DNA from: Ruminococcus sp. AF46-10NS | GTDB taxonomy: Bacteria; Bacillota; Clostridia; Lachnospirales; Lachnospiraceae | Length of the DNA stretch: 64,000 nt | NCBI RefSeq assembly: GCF_003474435.1 | Contig: NZ_QRNF01000010.1 | Span: forward strand, 1 to 64,000 | Reading direction: 5' to 3' | The notes under the pieces: generated by a model | Databases searched by the model: none | What the model saw: the letters and a program-made list of their open reading frames with translations, nothing else | Told to the model about the DNA's origin: nothing | Program-made: the position numbers and the translations under genes | Part shown: piece after piece, positions 1 through 8,774 of the stretch | How the letters are laid out: each line of letters begins with the position of its first letter | Numbering within the stretch: position 1 is the first letter of the stretch

Positions 1-2135
1 ACGAATTATTTGAAGATTTTATGGATGATCCGGCAAATCAGGATTTTTCAATGGACAACGGTCTGGTTTGCCGCTGGATGACTGGTCAGGCTAAAATCAG
101 TCCTAAAATATCCGCTTACTATTCCAAACCCAGTAATCAGAAAAAGCTGGCAGAAACCATTCACCAAAATCTGCTTCCACTGATGTCTGACTGCAATATG
201 GCTATGCAGGATATATACACATTATTTATACAAGATGACACCATCTCCGATGCCAAAAAGAAAAATCTGGCTTCTCTGTACAAACCAGCCAGCTCACGTC
301 TGCTTTTTCTTGCAAAGCTGGTTTCTTTTGGCATGGAGCGACAATTTATCAAACGTGATACTAAAAATCAAAAATTAATTGCCGGAGGTGCCCTGTCCCC
401 AATTGTGCTGGATTATATTATGGACAGTGAGGTTCCGAAACCATGCCGTCATTTTATCGGAAGAGATAAAGAACTGGAAGAATTATATACCATGCTTGAG
501 GAAAACCGTCATGTTTTTCTTTGCGGAATCGCCGGAATCGGAAAAAGTGAACTTGCCAAAGCCTACGCAAAGCGGTACATAAAGCAATACACCAATATCC
601 TTTATGTAGAATATACCGGCAATCTTCATCAGGATATTACTGACATGGATTTTATTGACGATCTGCCGGAAAGCACTGAACAGGAACAGTTTCAAAGACA
701 TAACCGTTTTCTGCGTTCTCTGAAATCTGATACTCTGTTGATCATAGATAATTTTAATGTCACTGCGACACAAGACAGCTTTCTGTCAGTAGTATTAAAA
801 TATCGCTGCCAGATTTTGTTTACAACCAGAAGCAAACTGGATGAATACTGTACTCTGCCATTAAAAGAAATATCAGATATGAACGCTCTCTTCCAGCTGG
901 CATCAGTATTTTATTCAGAGGCAGACACGTACCGGGCAACAGTTGAAAAGATCATCGAAACTGTTCACTCTCATACTTTTGCCGTGGAACTGGCAGCAAA
1001 ACTTCTGGAAAATGGAATCTCGACTCCAGACCAGTTATTAACAAGACTTCAGGTGGAAAAAGCATCTTTCCATAACGAAGATAAAATTAAAATAATCAAA
1101 GATGGACAAAGCAGCAAAGCCACCTATTATAGTCATATCCATACTCTGTTTTCTTTATACACTTTATCTCTTAAACAGCAGGATATCATGTGTAATATGT
1201 GCTTTCTTCCTTCCACCGGTATTTCTGCCCGTATATTTGCCAAATGGCTGGAACTGTCCACACTAAATGAAATCAACGATTTAATTGAGACTGGTTTCGT
1301 TCAGACAACAACACGTCGCACTATCTCTCTGCATCCGATGATTCAGGAAATCACCCTTTCAGAGACAAAACCATCTGTAAGTAGTTGTCACACGTTGCTG
1401 GATTCTTTACAGCACATATGTTTAATGCATGGAATGGAAGTAGATTATTATAAAAAGCTATTTCAAACAATCGGAAATATCATAGAATTGATTGAAAAAG
1501 ATGATATGCCAAAGTATCTGCTTTTTCTGGAAAATGCATTTCCATACATGGATAACTATAACTATCACAAAGGTATGAAGGGAATCATTCAGGAACTGAA
1601 GGTGCTGTTAAAGACAAAAAGCATTGGCACCAACTCTGACCGGGCGTTATTACTGGATTTTCAGGCAGCCCTTGAAACCAAACCTGAAAAAGCAATAAAA
1701 CTGGAAAAGGATGCACTTGCCCAGATAGAAAATATCACTGCTGACAATGCTCGTCTTGTTTCCAACCTTCATGCCAATCTCGGTGGACTTTACCGCATAA
1801 ACGGTCATCCCGATCTTGCAAGAGAACACATGGAAAAAAGTATCTCACTGCTTGACCAATTTAACCTGCTTCATATAAATGACAGCATACCTCAGATTGC
1901 CAATTATGCAATGTTCCTGACAGAACAGCAGGAACCCGAAAGAGGAATCTCCGAATTGCAAAAATTATCCGGCATCATCAAGGAATACCATTCCGATGAA
2001 TGTCTGGATTATGCCAAAGTACAGGAAACCCTTGCAACCATTTATCTGATGACCGCCAATCTTTCACACGCCAAAACACATTTTAAAAAAGCTTTCAAAA
2101 TATATGAAAAGATCTGGCTGATGAGCCTGAAATGA
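1..2135 (+). CDS. STAND-class NB-ARC ATPase with C-terminal TPR-like repeats (5' partial, 3' frameshifted)
   Basis: Large signal-transduction ATPase of the STAND type. A P-loop GIAGIGKSELAKAYA lies about residue 170 counted from the first visible ATG at 21, Walker B is LLIIDNF, and ILFTTRS matches the sensor motif typical of NB-ARC domains. The last 200 or so residues (ANLGGLYRINGHPDLARE, YAKVQETLATIYLMTANLSHA) look like TPR helices. The reading frame is open to the left edge, so the N-terminus, possibly a DNA-binding region, is outside the window. The frame stops at 2135, but the natural C-terminus continues one frame over (see next entry). STAND proteins are ligand-triggered oligomerising switches used in regulation and in anti-phage defence. 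Which role applies here cannot be told, and the effector is not visible. It lies just outside a mobilisation module, consistent with accessory cargo. Confidence 0.75.
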   Translation, partial: ELFEDFMDDPANQDFSMDNGLVCRWMTGQAKISPKISAYYSKPSNQKKLAETIHQNLLPLMSDCNMAMQDIYTLFIQDDTISDAKKKNLASLYKPASSRLLFLAKLVSFGMERQFIKRDTKNQKLIAGGALSPIVLDYIMDSEVPKPCRHFIGRDKELEELYTMLEENRHVFLCGIAGIGKSELAKAYAKRYIKQYTNILYVEYTGNLHQDITDMDFIDDLPESTEQEQFQRHNRFLRSLKSDTLLIIDNFNVTATQDSFLSVVLKYRCQILFTTRSKLDEYCTLPLKEISDMNALFQLASVFYSEADTYRATVEKIIETVHSHTFAVELAAKLLENGISTPDQLLTRLQVEKASFHNEDKIKIIKDGQSSKATYYSHIHTLFSLYTLSLKQQDIMCNMCFLPSTGISARIFAKWLELSTLNEINDLIETGFVQTTTRRTISLHPMIQEITLSETKPSVSSCHTLLDSLQHICLMHGMEVDYYKKLFQTIGNIIELIEKDDMPKYLLFLENAFPYMDNYNYHKGMKGIIQELKVLLKTKSIGTNSDRALLLDFQAALETKPEKAIKLEKDALAQIENITADNARLVSNLHANLGGLYRINGHPDLAREHMEKSISLLDQFNLLHINDSIPQIANYAMFLTEQQEPERGISELQKLSGIIKEYHSDECLDYAKVQETLATIYLMTANLSHAKTHFKKAFKIYEKIWLMSLK

Positions 2136-2224
2136 TTGAAGCAAAATATCTGGAGATTCAGGAGTTATATCCACAGATTGGATTTTCCATTGGAAAAACT
2201 CTATCCGGTCTTTTAACAAAATAA
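2117..2224 (+). other. Out-of-frame C-terminal tail of the STAND ATPase
   Basis: Reading from 2117 in the -1 frame gives ADEPEMIEAKYLEIQELYPQ followed by about 15 more residues, to a TAA at 2222-2224. It joins naturally onto the ...KIYEKIW end of the ATPase. Restoring one G (TGG to TGGG at 2115-2117) would fuse the two, so one base is missing here, either a mutation or a sequencing indel. Confidence 0.75.
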
Positions 2225-2233
2225 GTACAATTT

Positions 2234-2256
2234 ACGGCGGGCAACTTGCCCGCCGT
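2234..2256. terminator. Perfect GC-rich hairpin between convergent genes
   Basis: ACGGCGGGCAA and its exact reverse complement TTGCCCGCCGT are separated by a single C, giving an 11-bp stem. It lies between the end of the STAND gene (2224) and the end of the convergent ABC ATPase gene (2262). A T-run is weak on both sides, so it is a probable bidirectional terminator rather than a textbook one. Confidence 0.6.
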
Positions 2257-2261
2257 TATAT

Positions 2262-3134
2262 TCAACTATTCGTCAAATAAATATATGCATCTTCCAAAGT
2301 GATATCATTATCCAGGACACAATTCTCATTTGGCTTTCCTTTGCTTAATACTTTCATATGAATTCCATTTTCTACATACTGCTTAGATGAAATAGAATAA
2401 TTGGCTTCTAACAAACTGGCTTCTTCTGCATTTTGTACCGTACAATTCCAAACACAGCCCTTTGCATTTTCCAGCAACCCACTCACGCTTCCGGAATATA
2501 AAAAACTTCCTTTTTTCATAATAGCAAGCTGTGTACAGGTTGCTGCTAAATCTTCTACTACATGAGTGGAAAACAGCACAGTTCTATCCTTTGAAAAATC
2601 AACCAAAAGATTGCGGATCCTGATTCTTTCTTCCGGATCTAACCCGGTGGTAGGTTCATCAATAATCAAAAAATCCGGATTATTAAGAAGTGCCTGTATG
2701 AGTCCGACACGTCTCTTCATACCACCAGATAATTGCCGCATTTTTTTATTCTGATGCTCTGTAAGAGAAGTCTTTTCCAGATAATAGGTAATTCTTTGTT
2801 CGAGGTCATTTCTGGATACTCCTGACAGTCCCCCCATATATACAAGACATTCTTTCACCGTAAGATTCGGATATAAGTCGATTTCCTGTGGAAGATAACC
2901 AATCTTTTTCTGTATTTTCTCATAATTTCCCTCGTTATACAGAATTCCATCAAGGGAAACCATTCCTTCCGTTTGTTTTAAAACAGTTGTAAGAACCCTC
3001 ATCAAAGTGGTTTTTCCAGCACCATTCTCACCCAAAAGTCCGTAAATTCCCTTAGGTATTTCAAGAGATGCCTTATTTACTGCAACTACACCATTTTTAA
3101 ATCTAACTGTTAAATCATTTATTCTAATACTCAT
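2262..3134 (-). CDS. ABC transporter ATP-binding protein
   Basis: The 290-residue nucleotide-binding subunit of an ABC-2-type exporter. It shows Walker A GENGAGKT, a Q-loop around GYLPQEIDLYP, signature LSGGMKRR, Walker B FLIIDEPTTGLDP and an H-loop STHVVED. A C-terminal extension of about 80 residues follows the catalytic core, as in BcrA-like transporters. It is the last gene of an operon read leftward, 3 bp after a permease gene, and probably works with the two permeases upstream. The substrate is not visible; a link to peptide antibiotics is only suggested by the adjacent two-component system. Confidence 0.88.
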   Translation of the reverse strand: MSIRINDLTVRFKNGVVAVNKASLEIPKGIYGLLGENGAGKTTLMRVLTTVLKQTEGMVSLDGILYNEGNYEKIQKKIGYLPQEIDLYPNLTVKECLVYMGGLSGVSRNDLEQRITYYLEKTSLTEHQNKKMRQLSGGMKRRVGLIQALLNNPDFLIIDEPTTGLDPEERIRIRNLLVDFSKDRTVLFSTHVVEDLAATCTQLAIMKKGSFLYSGSVSGLLENAKGCVWNCTVQNAEEASLLEANYSISSKQYVENGIHMKVLSKGKPNENCVLDNDITLEDAYIYLTNS

Positions 3135-3137
3135 AAT

Positions 3138-3794
3138 CTATCCTCTTTTCTTTAAAGCCATTGGTAATACTGCAAATAAAAACAGCCCCGCTATAAAAGA
3201 CACAAGCGTTCCATAAATCCAACTCTCGGACATTAATTGAGTAGGTTCACAAAAGCTGAAAGAAAACAATCCCAGATTTCCGAAAAATGAACTTCCCGCT
3301 TTTGATATAAGTCCAATGACAATTCCTAATAAACATCCAATACCTGCCCACATATTTCGAAGCAATGTACACAAAATCACAGAGCATATACTCCAAAGCC
3401 AGATAGTTCCAAACATTGCAATGAAATATAAAAGAAATATCTGAATACCCGAAATGCCTTCGTTTACTCTGCCCGGTTTTTGCCAGAAAAACAAAACATA
3501 TCCAACACAAGAAAGTATTAATAAATATAATATTTGAACACCCACTCTCTGCGATATTACTTTTAACTGCTTTTTTTGATCATACAAATGAAATACATCG
3601 GCACGCTTACTTTTTACTTCCATCAAATATGTGTCACTACAAAAAATAATTGTTAAAAATGCTATTGGCGACTGAATTGCTGAACCGATTTCTTCATAGT
3701 ATATAATCGGATGAATAACACACAATATCAGTATAAATGCACATGAATAAAAAATCTTATATAACGACAGGCAGTTTTTGAGTTCCGTTTTCAA
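3138..3794 (-). CDS. ABC-2-type permease subunit (TTG start)
   Basis: A 218-residue hydrophobic protein with about six membrane segments, likely one of two integral subunits of the exporter. A longer version from 3833 is possible, but a TTG at 3792-3794 sits 7-8 bases after GGAGGAGGG and overlaps the upstream stop codon as TTGA, the usual sign of translational coupling. I therefore prefer the TTG. There is no recognisable catalytic motif. The family is assigned from hydrophobicity and from its place between a permease and an ATPase. Confidence 0.72.
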   Translation of the reverse strand: MKTELKNCLSLYKIFYSCAFILILCVIHPIIYYEEIGSAIQSPIAFLTIIFCSDTYLMEVKSKRADVFHLYDQKKQLKVISQRVGVQILYLLILSCVGYVLFFWQKPGRVNEGISGIQIFLLYFIAMFGTIWLWSICSVILCTLLRNMWAGIGCLLGIVIGLISKAGSSFFGNLGLFSFSFCEPTQLMSESWIYGTLVSFIAGLFLFAVLPMALKKRG

Positions 3795-4861
3795 TGAACC
3801 CTCCTCCTTTTCCAGATTGTAACAGAAATACATCCTAATATAACTGATGAAATTACAAGAATAATCTGATTTATGTTTGACATTTTGGCTACATGTGTTT
3901 CAAAAAATCTGCCAGGGAATCGCACCATAATAGATAACGGTCTCATATAATAAATATCATTCTTCATGGTCAGCATATTTGAATATATAATGTGTAAAAA
4001 CAAGATTGGTGCTGCCGGAAGCGGATTTTTAAATATTACTGCTGTAATTGTATAGACACAACATATCATCAAAAGATTCGGAACAATATAGATCAGAGAA
4101 TTCACGCAAAAATCAATTGGTGTTACTGGAAAGCCCGATTCTAAAGACGTTTTCAAACACAGCATAAAGAATATAACATTCAAAATCACTAATACTCCCA
4201 GCATACTAATGAATCCGCTTATTACTTTCCCACATATATATTGGATTGCCGTAACAGGCTTTGTATGTAATAATTCATAGGTACTTTTTCGTGTATCCTG
4301 AATAAATAAAAATGATAGCAAGACTGTTGCAAAAAAAGCCATATGCAATCCTGCAAAATCCGTAAATTTTTTGGCAAAGTACCAGGAAAAAGAATGTTCG
4401 GATAATTTCCGCTCGATATAATGATTGATTTCTTCTGCTGTCCCCTTATGAATTTCAAGGTCATCATAAGCATATATTGCATTATAATAGCCATATTGGG
4501 ATTCCAAAAACTCAGAAGCAGTCTTTACATCCATATTCTGAATTTCTTTCATTACATGATCTGCTTCCTGCCTGCTAAATCCAAAACCATTTTTGGAGGT
4601 GTCCATTAACGTCTCTTTGATCGTATCTTCCCACTCCCTTCTTCTTTCTTTATCATCAGATGTGGGAATATACCCATCCATGACATCAGCATCTTCCAAT
4701 GCTACGTCATTTTGTGTGATCTTTTCATTCGGTTTGATATAATGAATTTGCAAATACGATGACAGACATTGATACATACTGGCAACTATAATAATCAAGC
4801 CAATCCACAAAACAGGGTTCTTTAAATAATCAAGTATACTTCTTTTTATGATTGTTTTCAT
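3791..4861 (-). CDS. ABC-2-type permease subunit
   Basis: A 356-residue membrane protein: one N-terminal transmembrane segment (NPVLWIGLIIIVASMYQ), a charged extracytoplasmic loop of about 130 residues, then about five membrane segments. That layout is common in ABC-2 and lantibiotic/bacitracin export permeases. The ATG at 4861 follows AAAGGAAG; a longer frame to 4945 has no ribosome binding site and an atypical start. It is the first gene of the ABC operon, 116 bp after the histidine kinase gene. Confidence 0.78.
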   Translation of the reverse strand: MKTIIKRSILDYLKNPVLWIGLIIIVASMYQCLSSYLQIHYIKPNEKITQNDVALEDADVMDGYIPTSDDKERRREWEDTIKETLMDTSKNGFGFSRQEADHVMKEIQNMDVKTASEFLESQYGYYNAIYAYDDLEIHKGTAEEINHYIERKLSEHSFSWYFAKKFTDFAGLHMAFFATVLLSFLFIQDTRKSTYELLHTKPVTAIQYICGKVISGFISMLGVLVILNVIFFMLCLKTSLESGFPVTPIDFCVNSLIYIVPNLLMICCVYTITAVIFKNPLPAAPILFLHIIYSNMLTMKNDIYYMRPLSIMVRFPGRFFETHVAKMSNINQIILVISSVILGCISVTIWKRRRVH

Positions 4862-4977
4862 TGTATCTCTTCCTTTCTTTATTTCTTTAACAACATCATA
4901 CAAATCAATTCTCAATAAATTCACAACAAAAAAGACTAAAACCACTTTATTTGTGATTTCAGCCTTATAAAGTATTT

Positions 4978-6156
4978 TTATTCAGCTTTGAAAAGAGCTT
5001 CTACATGAGCACCGCCTTGTCTGGCATTATATATTTTCAAATTTCCTCCATGCTTTTCACAGAAAATACGAGAAATATACATACCAAGGCCAAAATGCTT
5101 TAAATCATCTTGTGGATTCTTATGATAAAATGGTTCTGTTACTTTTTCCTCAGTATCCACAAACCCTATTCCATCATCTTCAACAGAAATTATAAGAAAA
5201 CCATCCTTTTTCTTTATCTGCAAAGCAATACTTTTTTGTGCATATCGAACCGCATTTTCCAGTAAGTTGTCTGTCACTTCCATGACAAGTTCCTCATCCA
5301 CTTTCACAATGTTTTGTTCCTGCACTCTTTCTACCTTACATAATTTACTTTCCTTCTTGGACAGCATGGCAGCTTCTGCCTCAATCTTTTTTGCCAGTTC
5401 CGATAATTCTATCTCTGAGCATTGCAGTTCCCTCTGTTCTAAATGGGACATTTTTCTCATGTTTTCCGTGAAATGCTCTATACGGTCAATCTGATACATG
5501 CCTGTTTGTAAGATATCAATAACATCCTCTGTTTTTATACTCTCAGAAGAAACAAACTCTAAGAACATTTCCTGATACCCTCGCAATATGGAAAGTGGAG
5601 AACGTATATCATGTGCAATTGCATTCCGCAAAGCCTTCTCGTCATCAATCATTCGCCACATCTTTCTGTTGTTATCTGCTAAGGCACTTCGCATCATTTC
5701 AAATTCTTTACACAAAGTTCCCATCTCATCTTTATTTTCATAGGACACATGAAAATCCAGTTCATTATCTGCAATCATTTGTGAGGCATCTTTTAGTTCC
5801 TGTAGAGGTGTCTTTAACTTATTTTTATAAAAAAAGAATACCGCAGCTACACTCCCAACAATCGAAAAAATCAGTACCGAATATGTTTCCATAAAGTCAC
5901 ACATTTCCGAAAGATGATAGTCCAAACGATTCATTTGCGATTGATTAGGTCTTGATATCTCAATCTCGTATTTCTTTCCATATTGCTGAAACACGTCCGT
6001 ATAATCTGCATAATCAATATATTTTTCCCATATTTTATTCTGCATATTTCTTGCAAAATGAACTGTAAATCCAGATAGCAGAAATGCTGCCGTTAAGCTG
6101 ATCACAAAATAAAGCAGAATTGTTTTTTTCAGTGACAAGTTTCTTATTTTTTCCAT
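4978..6156 (-). CDS. Sensor histidine kinase
   Basis: A 392-residue membrane sensor. The first transmembrane segment (ILLYFVISLTAAFLLSGF) and a second near residue 90 flank a short extracellular loop. A HAMP linker, a HisKA dimerisation domain with phospho-acceptor His in AIAHDIRSPLS, and a HATPase domain with N-box NLLENAVRYA and G-boxes DDGIGF and GLGMYI follow. The start at 6156 follows GGGGGA and overlaps the 3' end of the response regulator gene by 13 bp. Paired with that regulator, it probably controls the adjacent ABC exporter. The signal is unknown. Confidence 0.88.
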   Translation of the reverse strand: MEKIRNLSLKKTILLYFVISLTAAFLLSGFTVHFARNMQNKIWEKYIDYADYTDVFQQYGKKYEIEISRPNQSQMNRLDYHLSEMCDFMETYSVLIFSIVGSVAAVFFFYKNKLKTPLQELKDASQMIADNELDFHVSYENKDEMGTLCKEFEMMRSALADNNRKMWRMIDDEKALRNAIAHDIRSPLSILRGYQEMFLEFVSSESIKTEDVIDILQTGMYQIDRIEHFTENMRKMSHLEQRELQCSEIELSELAKKIEAEAAMLSKKESKLCKVERVQEQNIVKVDEELVMEVTDNLLENAVRYAQKSIALQIKKKDGFLIISVEDDGIGFVDTEEKVTEPFYHKNPQDDLKHFGLGMYISRIFCEKHGGNLKIYNARQGGAHVEALFKAE

Positions 6157-6818
6157 CGGTATCCAATCCCCCATACAGTTTCTATGTATTCTTTTTCTGA
6201 ATAATCCGCTATTTTTTTCCTTATACGCCGTACTAATTCCGTTATCGTTCTACTGTCCCCTTCCGCATCATATCCACAGACTTGTGCATATATACGTTCT
6301 TTATCAAACACCTGCCCTGGATGCATGGATAAGAATTCAATAATCTGATATTCAATTTTTGTGAACTCCATCCTGTGTCCAGCTATAGCTACTATTTTTT
6401 CAGAATAATCAATCAGCATTTCATCCATGAAACGGTATTCCGTTTTTTGTTGATGCCTTTCTTCTCTCTTTATGTTTGTGGCAATCCTTGCTTCCAACTC
6501 CCGAAGACTAAATGGTTTCGTAATATAATCATCCCCACCCGAAAGCAACCCATTAATTTTATCATCTTCATCAACTCTTGCTGTTAGAAACAAAATCGGA
6601 CATAACACTTTACTGCGTATCAGACGACATACTTCAATCCCATCCATACGTGGCATATTGATATCCAACAAAATAATATCCGGTTTCATTTTTATTTTAT
6701 TTAATGCTTCCATTCCATCTGTAGCCGTAATGGTTTCATATTGTTTCATATTAAAATAACTACAAAGCATTTTCACCAATTCTTTATCATCATCAACAAC
6801 TAAAATCTTGTATTTCAT
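6144..6818 (-). CDS. OmpR/PhoB-family response regulator
   Basis: A 224-residue DNA-binding response regulator. The receiver domain has the acidic pair VVDDD, phospho-acceptor Asp in IILLDINMP, Thr in FLTAR and Lys in YITKPF. The C-terminal winged helix includes SRTITELVRRIRKKI and ends VWGIGYRWKK. The ATG at 6818 follows TGGAGGTGG; upstream in-frame ATGs have no ribosome binding site. It is the first gene of the run regulator-kinase-permease-permease-ATPase. Confidence 0.92.
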   Translation of the reverse strand: MKYKILVVDDDKELVKMLCSYFNMKQYETITATDGMEALNKIKMKPDIILLDINMPRMDGIEVCRLIRSKVLCPILFLTARVDEDDKINGLLSGGDDYITKPFSLRELEARIATNIKREERHQQKTEYRFMDEMLIDYSEKIVAIAGHRMEFTKIEYQIIEFLSMHPGQVFDKERIYAQVCGYDAEGDSRTITELVRRIRKKIADYSEKEYIETVWGIGYRWKK

Positions 6819-6840
6819 CCAAACCACCTCCAGTATCCAT

Positions 6841-6870
6841 ATTATACGATAAAAAACAATGAAATCACAA
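6841..6870 (-). promoter_or_regulatory. Sigma-A-type promoter for the two-component operon
   Basis: On the minus strand TTGTGA (6870-6865), an 18-base spacer and a perfect TATAAT (6846-6841) lie about 22 bases ahead of the response regulator start codon. Confidence 0.6.
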
Positions 6871-7038
6871 CCAGAGTACATGAAGAATGTAAGCACAATA
6901 TCTCTTTTTTCTCAATTCCAGCTCAATTTCCACTCAATGCCTTTTACCTCTGATTTTCGTATGCTTATCCCACAGCAAAGCAGTACCACACCGGTATGAC
7001 CTGCTGAATCAATCAATACGAAAACGGAGGTATTTTTT

Positions 7039-7956
7039 ATGCGAAAACTCAGAAACACAAAAATCATCGCTGTAGATCATGGCTACGGCAACATGAAAAC
7101 AGCAAACACAGTCACACCAACCGGAATCAAAGCTTATGAAACAGAACCAATCTTCACCGGAAATATTCTGGAATATAACGGCATTTACTACCGGATTGGC
7201 GAAGGACACAAAGAATTTATCCCGGATAAAGCTATGGACGAAGAATATTATCTTCTGACGCTAATGGCTATTGCAGGGGAACTGAATGTCTTTTCCATCC
7301 GTGAAGCAGATGTTCATCTGGCTGCCGGACTTCCTCTGACATGGATCAGAACTCAAAGAGAAGCTTTTCGTTCCTATCTGCTCCAGAATCCAGAAGTCCA
7401 TTACCGTTTCAACGGCAAAGAATATCATCTCCACTTTGTGGGATGTAGCCTTTACCCACAGGGATATCCGGCTATTGTAAACCACCTTGGAAATTTCAAG
7501 GGAACTAATCTCCTTGCAGATATCGGAAACGGAACCATGAACATTCTGTATATCAACAATAAGAAAGCACAAGAAAGCCGATGCTGGACAGAAAAACTTG
7601 GTGTAAACCAATGCATGATTGCTGCAAAGAACGCTGTTCTGGACAAATTTGGAGTGAAGATTGAAGAATCTACAGTAGAACAGATTCTGCGGTTTGGAAC
7701 AGCTGACATTTCAGCACCATATCTGGATTGTATCAGTTCTATTGCCAGACAGTATGTGGCAGAACTTTTTTCCACACTCCGCAAATATGAATACAATCCT
7801 GACCTAATGCGCCTGTATGTAGTTGGCGGCGGTGGATGTCTGATCCGTAACTTCGGAGCTTATGACAAATCACGAGTCACTATCATTGATGACATCTGTG
7901 CCACCGCCAAAGGTTATGAATCTCTGGCTTATATGAGCCTGAAAAGGAGGGGATAA
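7039..7956 (+). CDS. ParM/StbA-like actin-family protein
   Basis: A 305-residue member of the actin/Hsp70 ATPase fold used for plasmid and integrative-element segregation. Visible motifs are phosphate-1 IIAVDHGYGNMKTA, phosphate-2 LLADIGNGTMNILYI and the adenosine loop LYVVGGGGCLIRNF. Start ATG follows ACGGAGG. No obvious ParR adaptor gene or centromere-like repeat array is seen nearby. It opens a rightward run of mobile-element genes (dnaC remnant, DUF3847, relaxase), so it most likely stabilises or partitions an excised element. Confidence 0.82.
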   Translation: MRKLRNTKIIAVDHGYGNMKTANTVTPTGIKAYETEPIFTGNILEYNGIYYRIGEGHKEFIPDKAMDEEYYLLTLMAIAGELNVFSIREADVHLAAGLPLTWIRTQREAFRSYLLQNPEVHYRFNGKEYHLHFVGCSLYPQGYPAIVNHLGNFKGTNLLADIGNGTMNILYINNKKAQESRCWTEKLGVNQCMIAAKNAVLDKFGVKIEESTVEQILRFGTADISAPYLDCISSIARQYVAELFSTLRKYEYNPDLMRLYVVGGGGCLIRNFGAYDKSRVTIIDDICATAKGYESLAYMSLKRRG

Positions 7957-7958
7957 AC

Positions 7959-8246
7959 CATGATCTCGGAATTGAGCGGAACTCTGACTTTGCACTGGAA
8001 CAGGTATTCAATGTGATCGACAGTCGTTACCGCAGTAAAAAGCCTCTGATCATAACGACCAATCTCACTTTATCCGAGCTGAATAACGCCGCTGATATCG
8101 CACACAAACGAATTTATGACCGTATTCTGGAGAGATGTATTCCTGTCCGTATCAATAACCGGAATATTCGTCAGGACAATGCAACAGCTAATTTAAAACA
8201 GGCGAAAAAAATCCTGTTGAACAATCATGCTCCGAACCAGAATTGA
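7959..8246 (+). pseudogene. 3' remnant of a DnaC/IstB-like ATPase gene
   Basis: The frame from 7959 reads HDLGIERNSDFALEQVF and continues to NLTLSELNNAADIAHKRIYD..., matching the part of DnaC-like helicase loaders that begins in Walker B (usually (I/V)DDLG.ER) and runs through sensor 1 (LIITTNL) to the C-terminus. The Walker A half is absent. The junction falls right after the stop of the ParM-like gene and behind an AGGAGGGGATAAACC ribosome site with an out-of-frame ATG, so a deletion seems to have fused the start of a lost gene to the tail of dnaC. Confidence 0.75.
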
Positions 8247-8279
8247 CTCGAAGAAGTATAACACAATGATTACTTTTCA

Positions 8280-8337
8280 CTGACAGTGGTACTACTTTCT
8301 TTCCTCATTTATTACCAGAAATATGCCACTGTCAGTT
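8280..8337. repeat. 11-bp perfect inverted repeat
   Basis: ACTGACAGTGG (8280-8290) and CCACTGTCAGT (8327-8337) are exact reverse complements 36 bp apart, between the dnaC remnant and the DUF3847 gene. It could be a terminator stem or a protein-binding site of the mobile element. Confidence 0.55.
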
Positions 8338-8416
8338 ATCTAAAACCATAGTACCAAACCAAAAGATTTTAAAACCAAAACTGCCCGGATACGGGCATAA
8401 AAAGGAGGTGCCAGAT

Positions 8417-8638
8417 ATGGCAGATAAAAAAATCATGACACCGGAAGAAAAAGCACTTTTACAGGCAAGACACCGCCAAGAAGAAGCCGAAGCAAGAAAT
8501 CGCAAAAAAGAACGTGATGCCAGAACACACCGATTAGTCCAGGAAGGAGCCATTCTGGAAAGTATTGTTCCCCATATTAAAGAAATGGATTTGGATTCCC
8601 TGAAACGGGAGCTGATAATCCGGCTACGAGGAATGTAA
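8417..8638 (+). CDS. DUF3847 family protein
   Basis: A 73-residue, highly charged, mostly helical protein (EEKALLQARHRQEEAEARNR) of the DUF3847 type, which commonly sits directly upstream of MobA/MobL relaxase genes in Firmicute mobile elements; its function is not established. ATG at 8417 follows AAAGGAGG. The leader is repeated almost exactly before the relaxase gene. A role as a mobilisation accessory protein is an inference from position. Confidence 0.7.
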   Translation: MADKKIMTPEEKALLQARHRQEEAEARNRKKERDARTHRLVQEGAILESIVPHIKEMDLDSLKRELIIRLRGM

Positions 8639-8653
8639 ACGCACAAGTTCTAC

Positions 8654-8698
8654 TCCCGAAGGCGCACTTACTCACCACCTGATAAATCAGGCAGTGGT
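8654..8698 (-). other. oriT of the RSF1010/MobQ type
   Basis: Read on the minus strand, an inverted repeat (ACCACTGCCTGAT, TT, ATCAGGTGGT; imperfect outer arms, perfect CCTGAT core) is followed by GAG and then TAAGTGCGCC (8670-8661). RSF1010 and R1162 have the same layout: an inverted repeat immediately 5' of the nick region TAAGTGCG/CCCT, cleaved by MobA. It lies just upstream of the relaxase gene, the usual place for oriT. By analogy the nick would fall after the G of TAAGTGCG on the minus strand; the exact cleavage point is inferred. Confidence 0.75.
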
Positions 8699-8774
8699 AT
8701 CCCCTTCGGGGCTCGTGCGCTCTGCCGAGGGCTTTATCCGCTGTTGCAGGCAACATCGAAAGGAGGTGCCAGAT

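Noticed and set aside
2262..6818. Lantibiotic biosynthesis and immunity cluster
   Set aside because: There is a two-component system and an ABC exporter, but no precursor peptide, modification enzyme or LanI-type gene.
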